The notes beneath the pieces were generated by a model, which was given only the letters and a program-made list of their open reading frames with translations, did no database searches and had not been told where the DNA came from. Positions 45,857 to 53,979 of a stretch of 64,000 bases of DNA are shown here, piece after piece. The stretch's first letter is position 1; every line of letters starts with the position of its first letter. This DNA is from Phytophthora colocasiae. Its lineage: Eukaryota; Oomycota; Peronosporomycetes; Peronosporales; Peronosporaceae. The DNA is taken from NCBI GenBank assembly GCA_018806915.1, contig JAGKQI010000033.1, positions 620,001 through 684,000 on the forward strand, in the 5' to 3' direction. Both the position numbers and the translations under genes were made by a program.

Positions 45857-46225
45857 TGTAACGGGGTTACACGTACAAGTGGTTGTACCACTTGTAACTC
45901 TAACAGTTAGGATAACTGTTAGAGGTTGGAAATGGGCCTCAGACCTTGGTGTGCTGTACACACCAATGGATACATGGGCGAACCACATTATTGGATGGTT
46001 CGTGTGCATTTGTGCATATTATTGGTAGAAAGTAACGGATTTCTACCAATCACTGAGCAGAGTTTCTGCCAACCACACGTTGGCAGACCCTTTAGAAATA
46101 GATAACAAACAGTTTTAGGAGGTCCATAATTGGCTTATGCCAAATTCAATAACAGTTCTCATTTTACGGTATTTTGCAGTTTAATTTAGTTATATTTGAT
46201 TTAATTATACTTATTTAAATAAGTA
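45857..46225 (+). repeat. B1 3' LTR, first part (continues 48092-48182)
   Basis: Same variants as the B1 5' LTR. Interrupted within the 20-bp TTATTTAAATAA palindrome by element E; AAGTA (46221-46225) is repeated at 48087-48091. Confidence 0.92.
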
Positions 46226-46566
46226 GAACTTACTCTGACTGAAACAACACCTCAATAGTAGCTTCTCTAAGCAGACATCTCGCTATTTGTATGCAAATTC
46301 ACCTAACCCTATATAATCATTTACGTGCGGCCTGAGGTGTTGATTCACTCAAAGGAAGTCGAATCTCTGTACTAGGGATTTGTATGGGTCGGTCGTGGGA
46401 AGCAACTTCTTCGTGCCCAAACAACACCCGAGGGTTATTTAGTGTTATTTGACCAATGATCGACCGTCCCGCTTCAGAAAAAGTGCAGACACTTTTTCAA
46501 AATAAAAATGGAAAAATATTTGTTATTGTGACTTTGGCGAATTAGAAAGTGTAGTCATACTAGAAA

Positions 46567-46875
46567 GTACGCGTCATACCTCCAAGTACGAGTTCATACC
46601 AAAAAGTACGAGTTCATACCAAAAAGTACGCGTTAATACCAGAATGTATGATACGTATGACCTCGTACTTCCTGGTATGACCTCGTACTTCTTGGTATGA
46701 CCTCGTACTTCTTGGTATGAACTCGTACATTCAAGTCTGATCTGAGCGTACTTTTTGGTATGAATGTCTCGTACATTTTGGTATGAACTCGTACTTATTT
46801 TGGTATGAACTCGTACTTTTTGGTATGAACTCGTACTTTTTGGTATGAACTCGTACGTTTTGGTATGAACGCGAT
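46567..46875. repeat. Array of ~20-bp repeats in both orientations (element E)
   Basis: About four units of GTACGAGTTCATACCAAAAA type on the left are followed by about ten units of the complementary GGTATGAACTCGTACTTTTT type, switching near 46648. Variants include CCTCGTACTTCTT and GCGTACTTTTT. Such arrays in subterminal position are typical transposase-binding regions of En/Spm-like elements; that role is inferred. Confidence 0.85.
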
Positions 46876-46951
46876 AGTTAAATGAACACCATAGTAGCAA
46901 TGAAAAACGTCGTAGACATCAGTCTTATGGCCTCCCCGTCTCACTACAGCC

Positions 46952-47936
46952 TCAACTACTTCGAGCCGCCTGCTTTGCCTTCAGGTACGATTCCTTGTAC
47001 TGCCGAAAGGTAGCACATGGCCCAATGCTCTCCAGTTTCGAGATGGTCTTTTTCAACTTGGTCACTTGCTCACCCCGCTCGGCTTCGGCCTTGTCCTTCC
47101 GAGCTTGGAATTCAGCCAGGTGTCGGTCCCTTGCTCTCATGTAGCGCTCCACCATCTTGCGATAGTCTCGAAAGTTTGCTGTCAGCGTCTCAAAGTCGTA
47201 TTCAGTCTGGTCCTTTGCTTTACGTGCCAAAGCTACTCGCCGGCGCTCATTGGAATACTCCACATCCGTCATAGCGTCCAGTTCCGCTTGGGGCTTCATG
47301 TCGATATCGGCCTTCAGTCCATCTCCAAAAGCGTTGAAGGCCCTGGCAGTCTTGTCCCAGTGCGCCATCACTTCCTCAATGCGGGCTCCAAACCTGTTCT
47401 TCTGTCCGCGCAGCTTGTCCGGATGGAGAACGAAGATTGCTGCCCGGTAAAGCTCTTTCGGTGTGGTCATGATAGGACCGTGGTTGTACTTTGCCTTGCA
47501 ACGTGCCTTCAGCTCTTCAAGAAAGTAGGCGAAAAGCTCTGGGTCCAAGCTGACACCATAGAGCAAATTTCGCTTCGATAGAGCTGTCCAAGCCGTACAC
47601 TCCAGTTCTTCCACCTCAACTTGCTGAGCTTCGAGTTCAGAGAGCTGCTTCCGAGCCACTAAACGTTACATGGGTTAAAAAATATAATATATTTTTCAAA
47701 TATTTACAATATATACCTTCAAGGCGTCCGAATTGGTCGAATATGCGCTTTTCCTGCCGCTTTTGGAGGACCTTCACCTTATTGCGGGCGTATGAGTCCC
47801 GGTTTATCGCCTTTCGCGACTTTGCCGGCTTCTTCTTGCCACACACCTTGCGGTGCTTGGCCATGTTCGACTTCGACACGAGCTTGGAGCATGTGGGGCA
47901 CTCGCCCTTCGGCGGTATGGCGTCACTGCTCTCCAT
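46952..47936 (-). CDS. Element E protein: C2HC zinc finger plus basic/coiled region, one intron
   Basis: ATG at 47936. Exon 1 is 47936-47717, intron 47716-47659 (GTATAT...TTTAG, 58 bp), exon 2 is 47658-46952; 308 codons after splicing, frame preserved. The N-terminus has CPTCSKLVSKSNMAKHRKVC, a CX2C...HX3C zinc finger, then a lysine-rich stretch (GKKKPAKSRKA). The middle contains ELYRAAIFVLHPDKL, reminiscent of the HPD of J-domains but without clear flanking helices. The C-terminal 100 residues are Arg/Lys/Glu-rich (RDYRKMVERYMRARDRHL), probably a coiled coil. I do not recognise the family. Its location between the inverted repeats suggests a transposon-encoded DNA-binding protein; a captured host gene is an alternative. 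Confidence 0.62.
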
Positions 47937-48091
47937 TGTCCGACTAAATTCTACGACTTACATGATCGGAGCGTCTGGTCACTGTTCCTCGTTGATTATT
48001 GGTCAATACTGATTTTTGTTGTGGTCGCATATGATTGGCTAATAAAAATGTTATTTGGGTGTTATTTGGTGTTGTTTCAGGGAAAGAAGTA

Positions 48092-48182
48092 TACTTAAAT
48101 TAAGTCTATTCTAATTGCACGCTTCCTCATATACCTAAGCGCGCGTGTACGCCACCTAATAGGTCTAGGTAGACCTATTACA
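48092..48182 (+). repeat. B1 3' LTR, second part
   Basis: End of the LTR after element E, TACTTAAATTAAG to CCTATTACA. Together with 45857-46225 it completes the LTR. Confidence 0.9.
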
Positions 48183-48320
48183 AGTGAACAAGAACAAGAA
48201 TCAACGTATATTGCATTTATTCAAGGACTTACTCTTCTCTACTCTACTTCTAGACCCCACTCAGGACCGTACTCATCTAACAGCCACAGGTACCGACCCC
48301 GACAAGGGAGGTACGTGACA
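48183..48320 (+). repeat. A1 3' LTR, second part
   Basis: Starts with the AGTGA duplication and matches 7685-7822, ending GTACGTGACA. The following CATTT is the right copy of the A1 target-site duplication. Confidence 0.92.
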
Positions 48321-48720
48321 CATTTATATTCTCTGCATAAGACTTGACCGCCTCCGTCCAATGCCCGCTAAAATTATCCCATAGAAGTAGGATTTTTTCG
48401 CCCAAGATTTCTCTCGACCCGAAATGATACCTAAGAAATTGATTGACAATTCTGCGTTCTACCAGCCCTTCACATTGCCATAAATCTCAACGCCATACTT
48501 TGTCATCAACGGAGCTACTTCCGCCCATACACCACGTCCAAATTCATTCTGGTAAATGCAATTGTACTGCTGAGTATCTGGACGTGCTGATGCGCCCCAC
48601 GGGTGGAGGCTTCGAGGCCATTTTGGCAATGCCTCCCGTCCAGCAAGAGCCAGATTTAGGACCTTTTCTACGGTGTGCCTTTAAGAAAGATCCGCACATT
48701 GGCACGCTATTGGCTAATGC
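48321..48720 (-). pseudogene. DDE (pogo/Tigger-like) transposase, 5' portion of the split gene
   Basis: Minus-strand translation shows NEFGRGVWAEVAPLMTKYG, then after a TAG, NAELSINFLRYHFGSREILG and KILLLWDNFSGHWTEAV, in which the DNFSGH Asp corresponds to the second catalytic residue. The frame meets the A1 insertion in the codon after ENIN and continues at 7329. At least one further stop is present, so the gene was dead before or has decayed since. Confidence 0.75.
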
Positions 48721-48888
48721 CTCTATCTAGAGATTTGACAGGTGCGCCCTATTAGATAGGAAATTCGGTACCCACAATCATTGTGGTGCACCCCAAGTTA
48801 TCAGAAAAGAGAACGTTTTCTGACTATACTGAAACCAAGAGGAGAATCCACTTCCAATTTTCTTGGCTCCATCTTTTTTTTTCCACTT

Positions 48889-48907
48889 CTCATTCTCCAA
48901 ACTTCCC
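48889..48907 (+). promoter_or_regulatory. Oomycete initiator (Inr/FPR) of the RING E3 gene
   Basis: CTCATTCTCCAAACTTCC agrees with the oomycete Inr plus flanking promoter region, 34-50 bp before ATG 48941, the usual distance. Confidence 0.7.
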
Positions 48908-48940
48908 TTCACCCAACAGCTCCCTTAGCGTAACGTCAGT

Positions 48941-50361
48941 ATGGGCAACGACCCAAGCAAACAACGCCGTCAGTCACAGCCGCTGCGCTTCGAGACGCAG
49001 ACCGGGCCGCGCCCCATTGCCGGTCGAACTGACGCTCTCACAGAGATGATTCCTGATCAATTCACGTCTCGGTCGCAAGTGACGCAGGCGCTGAGACGCA
49101 GTGGCCTTGAGAGTTGCAACCTCATTATTGGAATCGACTGTGCGTACAAAATAATACCATTTATTGTATTTTTAATATTTTACTTACCATTGCGGTGGCA
49201 GGTACGAAATCTAACGAATGGAGTGGCAAACGAACGTTTGGAGGTCGCAGTCTGCACGAGATCGACGATCCGAGCTCACGTAACCCGTACGAAGACGTGA
49301 TCGAGACGATCGGCCGGACATTACAGGACTTTGGTACGTCGAACGGCAGAACTGCTGGACAATCTAACGTTGTTTGTGTTTGTGCAGACGAGGACAACGT
49401 CATCCCGGTGTACGGCTTTGGAGACGAGTTGACGTGCGACCGTGCAGTGTTTACTTTTGCCGAACACGAGAGCAAGCCTGGATTTCCGCTCGAAGGTATC
49501 CGTTCCCGCTACAGAGAAGTCGTGAGGAATGTGGTAATGGCAGGCCCTACGTCTTTCGCGCCTATTATCAACGAGGCAGTGAACATTGTCAATCGCACGG
49601 GAGACTATCATATCCTCGTCATTATTGCAGACGGACAGGTCACCCGTTCGGTGGATATTCCTCCCCATGCCGTAAGTAAGAACGAGAAGGAAACGATCGA
49701 CGCGATCACGTACGCCAGCAACTTCCCCTTGAGTATTATAATGGTGGGCGTAGGTGATGGTCCGTGGGAGTCCATGATCTACTTCGACAATTATCTCGTG
49801 CACAGGAAATTCGATAATTTCCAGTTCGTAGAGTACCACAAGATCACATCGCAATTCAGCGACCCGGAAACGAAGGAGGCACAATTTGCGCTCCAGGCGT
49901 TGATGGAGATACCTGATCAATATCGGACGATCAAGGCGATGAACTACTTGGATCGCGGACCGTACAGGTTACGAAACGATGTTCCGCGTGTTGACGTGTT
50001 CCCGGCACCACAACCTATTGAGAACGTCCACCAGAACTTCGGTGCTTATCAGCCGCAGGCACAGGCGTGCACTCAAGCTACTTCAAGTACGACGCAGTAC
50101 GGCCCAGCGACATCACCATCAGCGCCTCTCTTCAGTTCTGCCGACGGATCGGCACGTCCGACGCTGCAACATCGCTCGTCGAAAGCAGAAGATGATCTTG
50201 CCAAGCTTCAAGACTCGTTAATGTGTTCCATTTGTGAGGAGAGGAGTAAGGACATGGTGTTTCAGTGTGGGCATCAGACGTGCCAGAAGTGCGGCGAGAT
50301 CCTTGCACAATGCCCCGTGTGTCGACAACCGATTCAAATGCGCATCAAAATGTTTGGCTAA
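48941..50361 (+). CDS. RGLG/copine-type E3 ubiquitin ligase (vWA/copine domain plus RING), three exons
   Basis: Exons 48941-49139, 49202-49333 and 49388-50361; introns of 62 and 54 bp with GT-AG ends; 434 codons. MGNDPSK at the start is a plausible N-myristoylation site, as in plant RGLG ligases, which act at the plasma membrane. Residues about 55-290 form a copine/vWA domain: SCNLIIGID (MIDAS-like Asp) and TKSNEW across intron 1, VIPVYGFGDE across intron 2, then GPTSFAPIINEAV and YHILVIIADGQVT. A Gln/Ser/Thr/Pro-rich linker follows. The C-terminal RING (CSICEERSKDMVFQCGH, CQKCGEILAQCPVC) has C3HC4 spacing for E2 binding. Splicing was chosen to join these conserved motifs in frame. It starts about 180 bp from the right end of the transposon stack. 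Confidence 0.92.
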
Positions 50362-50718
50362 AGTGCTAAAAAAAATGGTGCGGGCGAAAAACAAAATAAC
50401 CATCGAGTAGAGTAAAGTTGTAGATCGAAGTGGGTATCCGACCCAGAGCAATAATTTTCGTGCTCTTCGTTCTGTTGTTCATTCATCGTCTAAGGGTTTT
50501 AAAGTATTTGTTGCGTAGGAAAAGTGTTGAGTTTGATCTGTCTCTCGTTTCAGCTTCTTTCGCTTTGAATCGGATCCGACACTTTACCCTGCCACAAAGC
50601 AGTCAATATGCATGGGAGTGAACAAAATGTATTGCGGCCACTTCCGATGGCAACCGTTTACAATTCCGTCATCCTCTATAGAGGCTCAGCCTCTCAGCTC
50701 TCGGGAGCCTTTGGTTGT
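50362..50718. other. Convergent intergenic region
   Basis: Between the stop of the RING E3 gene and the stop of the zinc-finger repeat gene. Nothing recognisable beyond likely 3' untranslated regions. Confidence 0.5.
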
Positions 50719-51699
50719 TTAGGGCGACACCGCACGCTTTGCACCATGGCGAATGCAGACTCCATTGCGTACGGCTCCCTTGTTGCAGCCCTCGGCTTGG
50801 CAGCGTTTGCCACCACCATGGGATACGCACAAGGTGCCTCCAACTGCACTCTTGGAGCAACCTTCGACCTGACAACGCTTGCCTCCCCCGTGCGCAATGC
50901 ACAGTCCTCCCAGCAAAGCGGTCTTGGTACACTCAGGCATTTTGCACTTGCGGCCACCGCCGTGGGCCGAGCAGAAGCCGCCCACGAGTGCCGACTTTGT
51001 GCAACCGGCCTCACTGCATCGCTTGCCTCCGCCGTGCGAGATACAAAGACCTCCTTGTTTGGCGCTCTTGTTGCAGTCTGGGTGCGCGCAACGCTTGCCA
51101 CCACCGTGCGAGATGCAGAATCCGCCGGTCTTGGCACTCTTAGCGCAACCTTCAGCGCGACAGAAGCGGCTCTGCTTGTGGTACTTGCAGAAGGTGCCGT
51201 TCGGGCCGCGAATGGTGCGATAGCAGTCGGGTTTGGCGCACACCGTGTTGAGCATGGACGAGAGGTCAAAGCCTCCGCGCGAGCTGCCGCCGGTGCTGCT
51301 GCTACTGTCGTCGTCGTCCACCTGTTGGTCCTGCTTTAACTCTCCGTTGATGATGAAGCTGAGGCTCATGGCTGCGATGCCGCTGACCGCTTCGCCATCT
51401 CCATCTTCCGAGCTGCGGAGCGGTGAGGCGCGGGCGAAGCTGTTGCTGCGGTCCACGTTCTCATCGTCTTCGCTCGAAGTGCCGGAGTCGAAGCGGCCGC
51501 CCGCCATTGCGTGCGCCATGGGCAGCTTGGCGGGCTCTCCGCCTGGGCGAGCCAGGGTTTTGGTCAGCGGCGAATGCAGGTGCTGGATATGAGGGAGCAC
51601 AGGGTAGCGAGACGCGGACGGCGAGTCCGGGATAGCGAGGTGCTGGTTGGGGTGGATGGGGTGGTCACTAATAAATGAAGGGATAGTACTCGCGTTCAT
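50719..51699 (-). CDS. WRKY19-like zinc-finger repeat protein
   Basis: 326 codons from ATG 51699 (a TTG lies 3 nt upstream). The C-terminal half holds seven tandem Cys/His units of about 24 residues, from CAKPDCYRTIRGPNGTFCKYH through repeated SAxxGGxCxxHGGGKRC, each with C-x4-C-x8-C-x2-H spacing. This is the repeat of the plant WRKY19-like and oomycete GGGKRC families, thought to bind nucleic acid or protein through zinc. The N-terminal 165 residues are Ser/Asp-rich (TSSEDDENVDRSNS, QQVDDDDSSSSTGGSS) and probably disordered, with a conserved-looking SLSFIINGEL segment. A transcription-regulator role is inferred; molecular function is not established. No WRKY domain is present. Confidence 0.85.
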   Translation of the reverse strand: MNASTIPSFISDHPIHPNQHLAIPDSPSASRYPVLPHIQHLHSPLTKTLARPGGEPAKLPMAHAMAGGRFDSGTSSEDDENVDRSNSFARASPLRSSEDGDGEAVSGIAAMSLSFIINGELKQDQQVDDDDSSSSTGGSSRGGFDLSSMLNTVCAKPDCYRTIRGPNGTFCKYHKQSRFCRAEGCAKSAKTGGFCISHGGGKRCAHPDCNKSAKQGGLCISHGGGKRCSEAGCTKSALVGGFCSAHGGGRKCKMPECTKTALLGGLCIAHGGGKRCQVEGCSKSAVGGTLCVSHGGGKRCQAEGCNKGAVRNGVCIRHGAKRAVSP

Positions 51700-53030
51700 C
51701 AATTGACAAGCGACGAGTTGGGGGAGGGAAGCTGCTGTTTAAGGCGAGACTTGGGCGGACTGTACGACGCTGAGTCGTGGGGGAAGTGAGGGTTTGTAGT
51801 AGGATTCCGATGAGGGAAGAGCTACTGGAGCGGGGTTTGTATCTCTCGCTCCGGTGTTACGCGGGACGAGTAGATGGGGTTGGAGAGTGAAAATCTCGAA
51901 TGACTCCGGATGGTCCCCCCTTCGCGGCGCACTGGACCGGCGCCGCTTTTTGTGCATCGGTGCAAGGAAAGAGACGGCGCTTGCCCTTTTTGCAAAGGTT
52001 CTGTTGCTTCGGCTGGCAATTGTTGGCAACAAATGGCAATTGCAACAACTTGTTGCCGTTTTGCCATTTGAAACTCCGGGTATTCTCACCCCGGAGCAGT
52101 GGCAGATCCATTTCCAAGTCGAACGCGGCTGTTGCGAGGAAGAGAGCGAGGCTGCAACAGCACTCAACACGACCAAAGAAAGCAGGACACGCCACTCGCT
52201 GGATCCTGCGCACGACTTGACGTAGCGACCGATCGACTGCGGCGTTTGTCTGGCAGTCTGGGCCTTCCCATTCCGCGTGCATATTGAACGGAAAGCTGGA
52301 CGACGAACGTTGGACGTACAGATCAGAGAGGTGTGGCCGCTGCTGCCTTCATTCGAAGGCTCAGCCACCGCGAAGGTATTAACGCACGCAGGACAGGCCG
52401 GTCGCGAATGCGATCGAGGCTCCATGGCAGGCGCAACTGGCGAGAGCTGACCTTGAGCTGTGCACCTGCACCCTGCAGTGCAGTGTACACATGCACGGTA
52501 AACTGTTGACACAGGAGGATTGCTGAGCTTCGTGACGTTCCGCCGGCCTGTGCATGTCCGCCGACGCCCGCGTTGAGCCACAAGCTGCTTGTTGCCGTGT
52601 CGTTGTAGCACTTCATCTTCCGCCCCCCGCGGTTCTGTCCGATTCGTGGACTCATGCCTGGCTGCTGCTGCCGCTGGCTTTCTGTCAGCGCTCCGAGCAC
52701 GATTCGCAGCGTCGCGGGCGGCCCCGGTGCCGCTGATACATGTACTGTGCAGTACTGGTACGGTACTGTGCCAGACTAGCGATGCAAATCAGTGCTGCCA
52801 TGCCGCAGAGAGCAGTCGTCCGATCTGGTACACAATCCCAGTTTACAACTTGTTGAAGCCGAAGGTCCGACCTTTGCTTCGTCTGAAGGATGAGCTCTCA
52901 CGGTTTTTCGTGACTACAGTATCAACGGCGACTTCCGGCCCGTGATAAATTTCTCGCGTAGCAGACACTCACACCGTGACAAAACTAATGGAGGTGCTGG
53001 AGGCTGCAGCAGATCGCTTTTGGTAAAGAA
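51700..53030. other. Intergenic, no supported gene
   Basis: A 290-codon minus-strand ORF (51739-52611) and overlapping plus-strand ORFs have no recognisable domain or codon pattern, and I regard them as chance. It contains the promoter of the zinc-finger gene and the left flank (GTAAAGAA) of element A2. Confidence 0.5.
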
Positions 53031-53572
53031 TGTCCCGTACCCGGGATTGCAGGACCCATTTCCAGCGGTGGTGGACTCGAGCCAAGCTAGGATGAGGACC
53101 CGACCTAGGACCCGTAGGATGGCTACACCACCCAGCGGCTACACTCCCGGTACCGTTCCTGTGGTACCGTATCACTAGGGGGATGCGCCCCTTGGAAAGA
53201 TGGCGCTAGACGCTCGTGATCCGGAAGCGTGGAGGTCCGCAGAGCTGCTCGGACCAATGGACGCCCCTGAAGGTGGGAAGATGCTACTCTCGTTGGGCGA
53301 CAGGTGCCTACTGCAAGGACGGATGGCAGGTCATAGGCCCAGGTGTGCGAGGTGGACGAGGTGTCGTCCCTAGGAGCGTAGTGCTATCGCTCCCCCTATT
53401 TCTTTTAGTTGCGAATTTCCCTGGTCGAGAGAAGACAAGAACAAATTTACGTATTTTTATATTACTAAAAGCGTTCTACAAGACTCTACTTCGACAAACT
53501 CCGAGGCCCCACTCAGGACTGTACTCACCCAAACAGCCACAGGTACCGACCCAGCCGGGGAGGTGCGCGACA
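53031..53572 (+). repeat. A2 5' LTR
   Basis: 542 bp, TGTCCCGTACCC...GTGCGCGACA. It shares blocks with the A1 LTR (AATTTCCCT, CCCACTCAGGAC, CAGCCACAGGTACCGACCC). The primer-binding candidate TGGTGGAGAAGCAGG is identical to A1. Confidence 0.88.
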
Positions 53573-53979
53573 TTTGGTGGAGAAGCAGGGTACCTGTTAG
53601 CTGGAGAAGGTCCCGTTTGGCGCACTAGGAGTTCCAGAACAACCACAGAGGTGGCTGCGAAGTAGCAAGGTCTCGGGGTAATCGAGTCAGGAACGGGTCG
53701 TTAACACGCTTGGCAAGCCAGAGGGCCATTTACAAGCCAAACGCGTGGAGTGAACGTCGCCGGGAACACTCACCGACGAGAGACTACTGAGGCGCGGAAC
53801 CGTTCTGCCGGAGTCGAGAGCGACCGAAGAAGTCCAAGCGGACCGTTCGAAGGAGACAGTAGCCGTCGCTACTAGAAGCCAAGTGCTGTGCGCTTTATCT
53901 TTGAGTTGATTCCTGGGTGGGACCTCGACTTTACGCGAGCAAGGAGGAAGTCCCGGAGGACTACATCGTGAAGGTGACG

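Larger units (their letters stand above)
46226..48086 (-). mobile_element. Element E: small DNA-transposon-like insertion with subterminal repeat array
   Basis: 1.86 kb flanked by AAGTA. Near the ends the 13-bp CTGAAACAACACC (46239-46251) is repeated inverted at 48068-48080, a subterminal inverted repeat. It contains an array of about 20-bp units (46567-46875) and one spliced minus-strand gene. No DDE transposase or RT is visible, so it is probably non-autonomous or of a type I cannot name. A 9-bp-stem hairpin with AAAAAGTG/CACTTTTT arms lies near 46478-46500. Confidence 0.7.
33654..48182 (+). mobile_element. Chromovirus-type Gypsy element B1, inserted in the A1 3' LTR
   Basis: LTRs TGTAACGGGG...CCTATTACA, flanked by a 5-bp AGTGA duplication. 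The 5' LTR is split by Copia element C (33781-38242) and the 3' LTR by element E (46226-48086). Excluding these, B1 is about 8.2 kb with gag, pol and antisense ORF. Both LTRs share private variants (GGTTGTACC, CCTCAGACC, ATGGATGG), confirming they belong to one insertion. Confidence 0.92.
7330..48320 (+). mobile_element. Gypsy element A1 (chromodomain-like integrase, extra 3' ORFs), heavily nested
   Basis: LTRs begin TGTCCCGTATCC and end GTACGTGACA: 5' LTR 7330-7822, 3' LTR 33294-33653 continuing at 48183-48320. The flanking duplication is CATT/ACATT. Order of own parts: 5' LTR, gag remnant (to 8910), pol (23060-29718), antisense ORF (31929-30017), sense membrane ORF (32235-33425), 3' LTR. 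Compared with the related element A2 (53031 on), about 1.9 kb covering the capsid, nucleocapsid and start of pol is missing where B2/B3 sit, so that junction is a replacement rather than a clean insertion. The internal sequence is strongly enriched in GAACGC/GAACGG and their complements. Confidence 0.88.
7021..48762 (-). mobile_element. pogo/Tigger-type DNA transposon, split by the nested retrotransposon stack
   Basis: A 22-bp perfect terminal inverted repeat occurs at 7021-7042 and, inverted, at 48741-48762 (core CTAATAGGGCGCACC). Between them, once the 41-kb insert 7330-48320 is removed, only about 750 bp remain, coding the second half of a DDE transposase on the minus strand. The element was therefore already short (internally deleted or 5'-truncated) or has decayed. 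The 5-bp ACATT (or CATTT, the boundary shifts by one base) at both ends of the insert is the target-site duplication made when Gypsy element A1 landed in the transposase gene. Confidence 0.8.

Noticed and set aside
46567..46875. CRISPR-like array of 20-bp repeats
   Set aside because: Units are adjacent without unique spacers, occur in both orientations, and the context is a eukaryotic transposon; better explained as subterminal transposon repeats.
51739..52611. 290-codon minus-strand ORF as a gene
   Set aside because: Arg/Ser-rich composition without domains, overlapping plus-strand ORFs of similar quality; likely a chance ORF in GC-rich upstream DNA.
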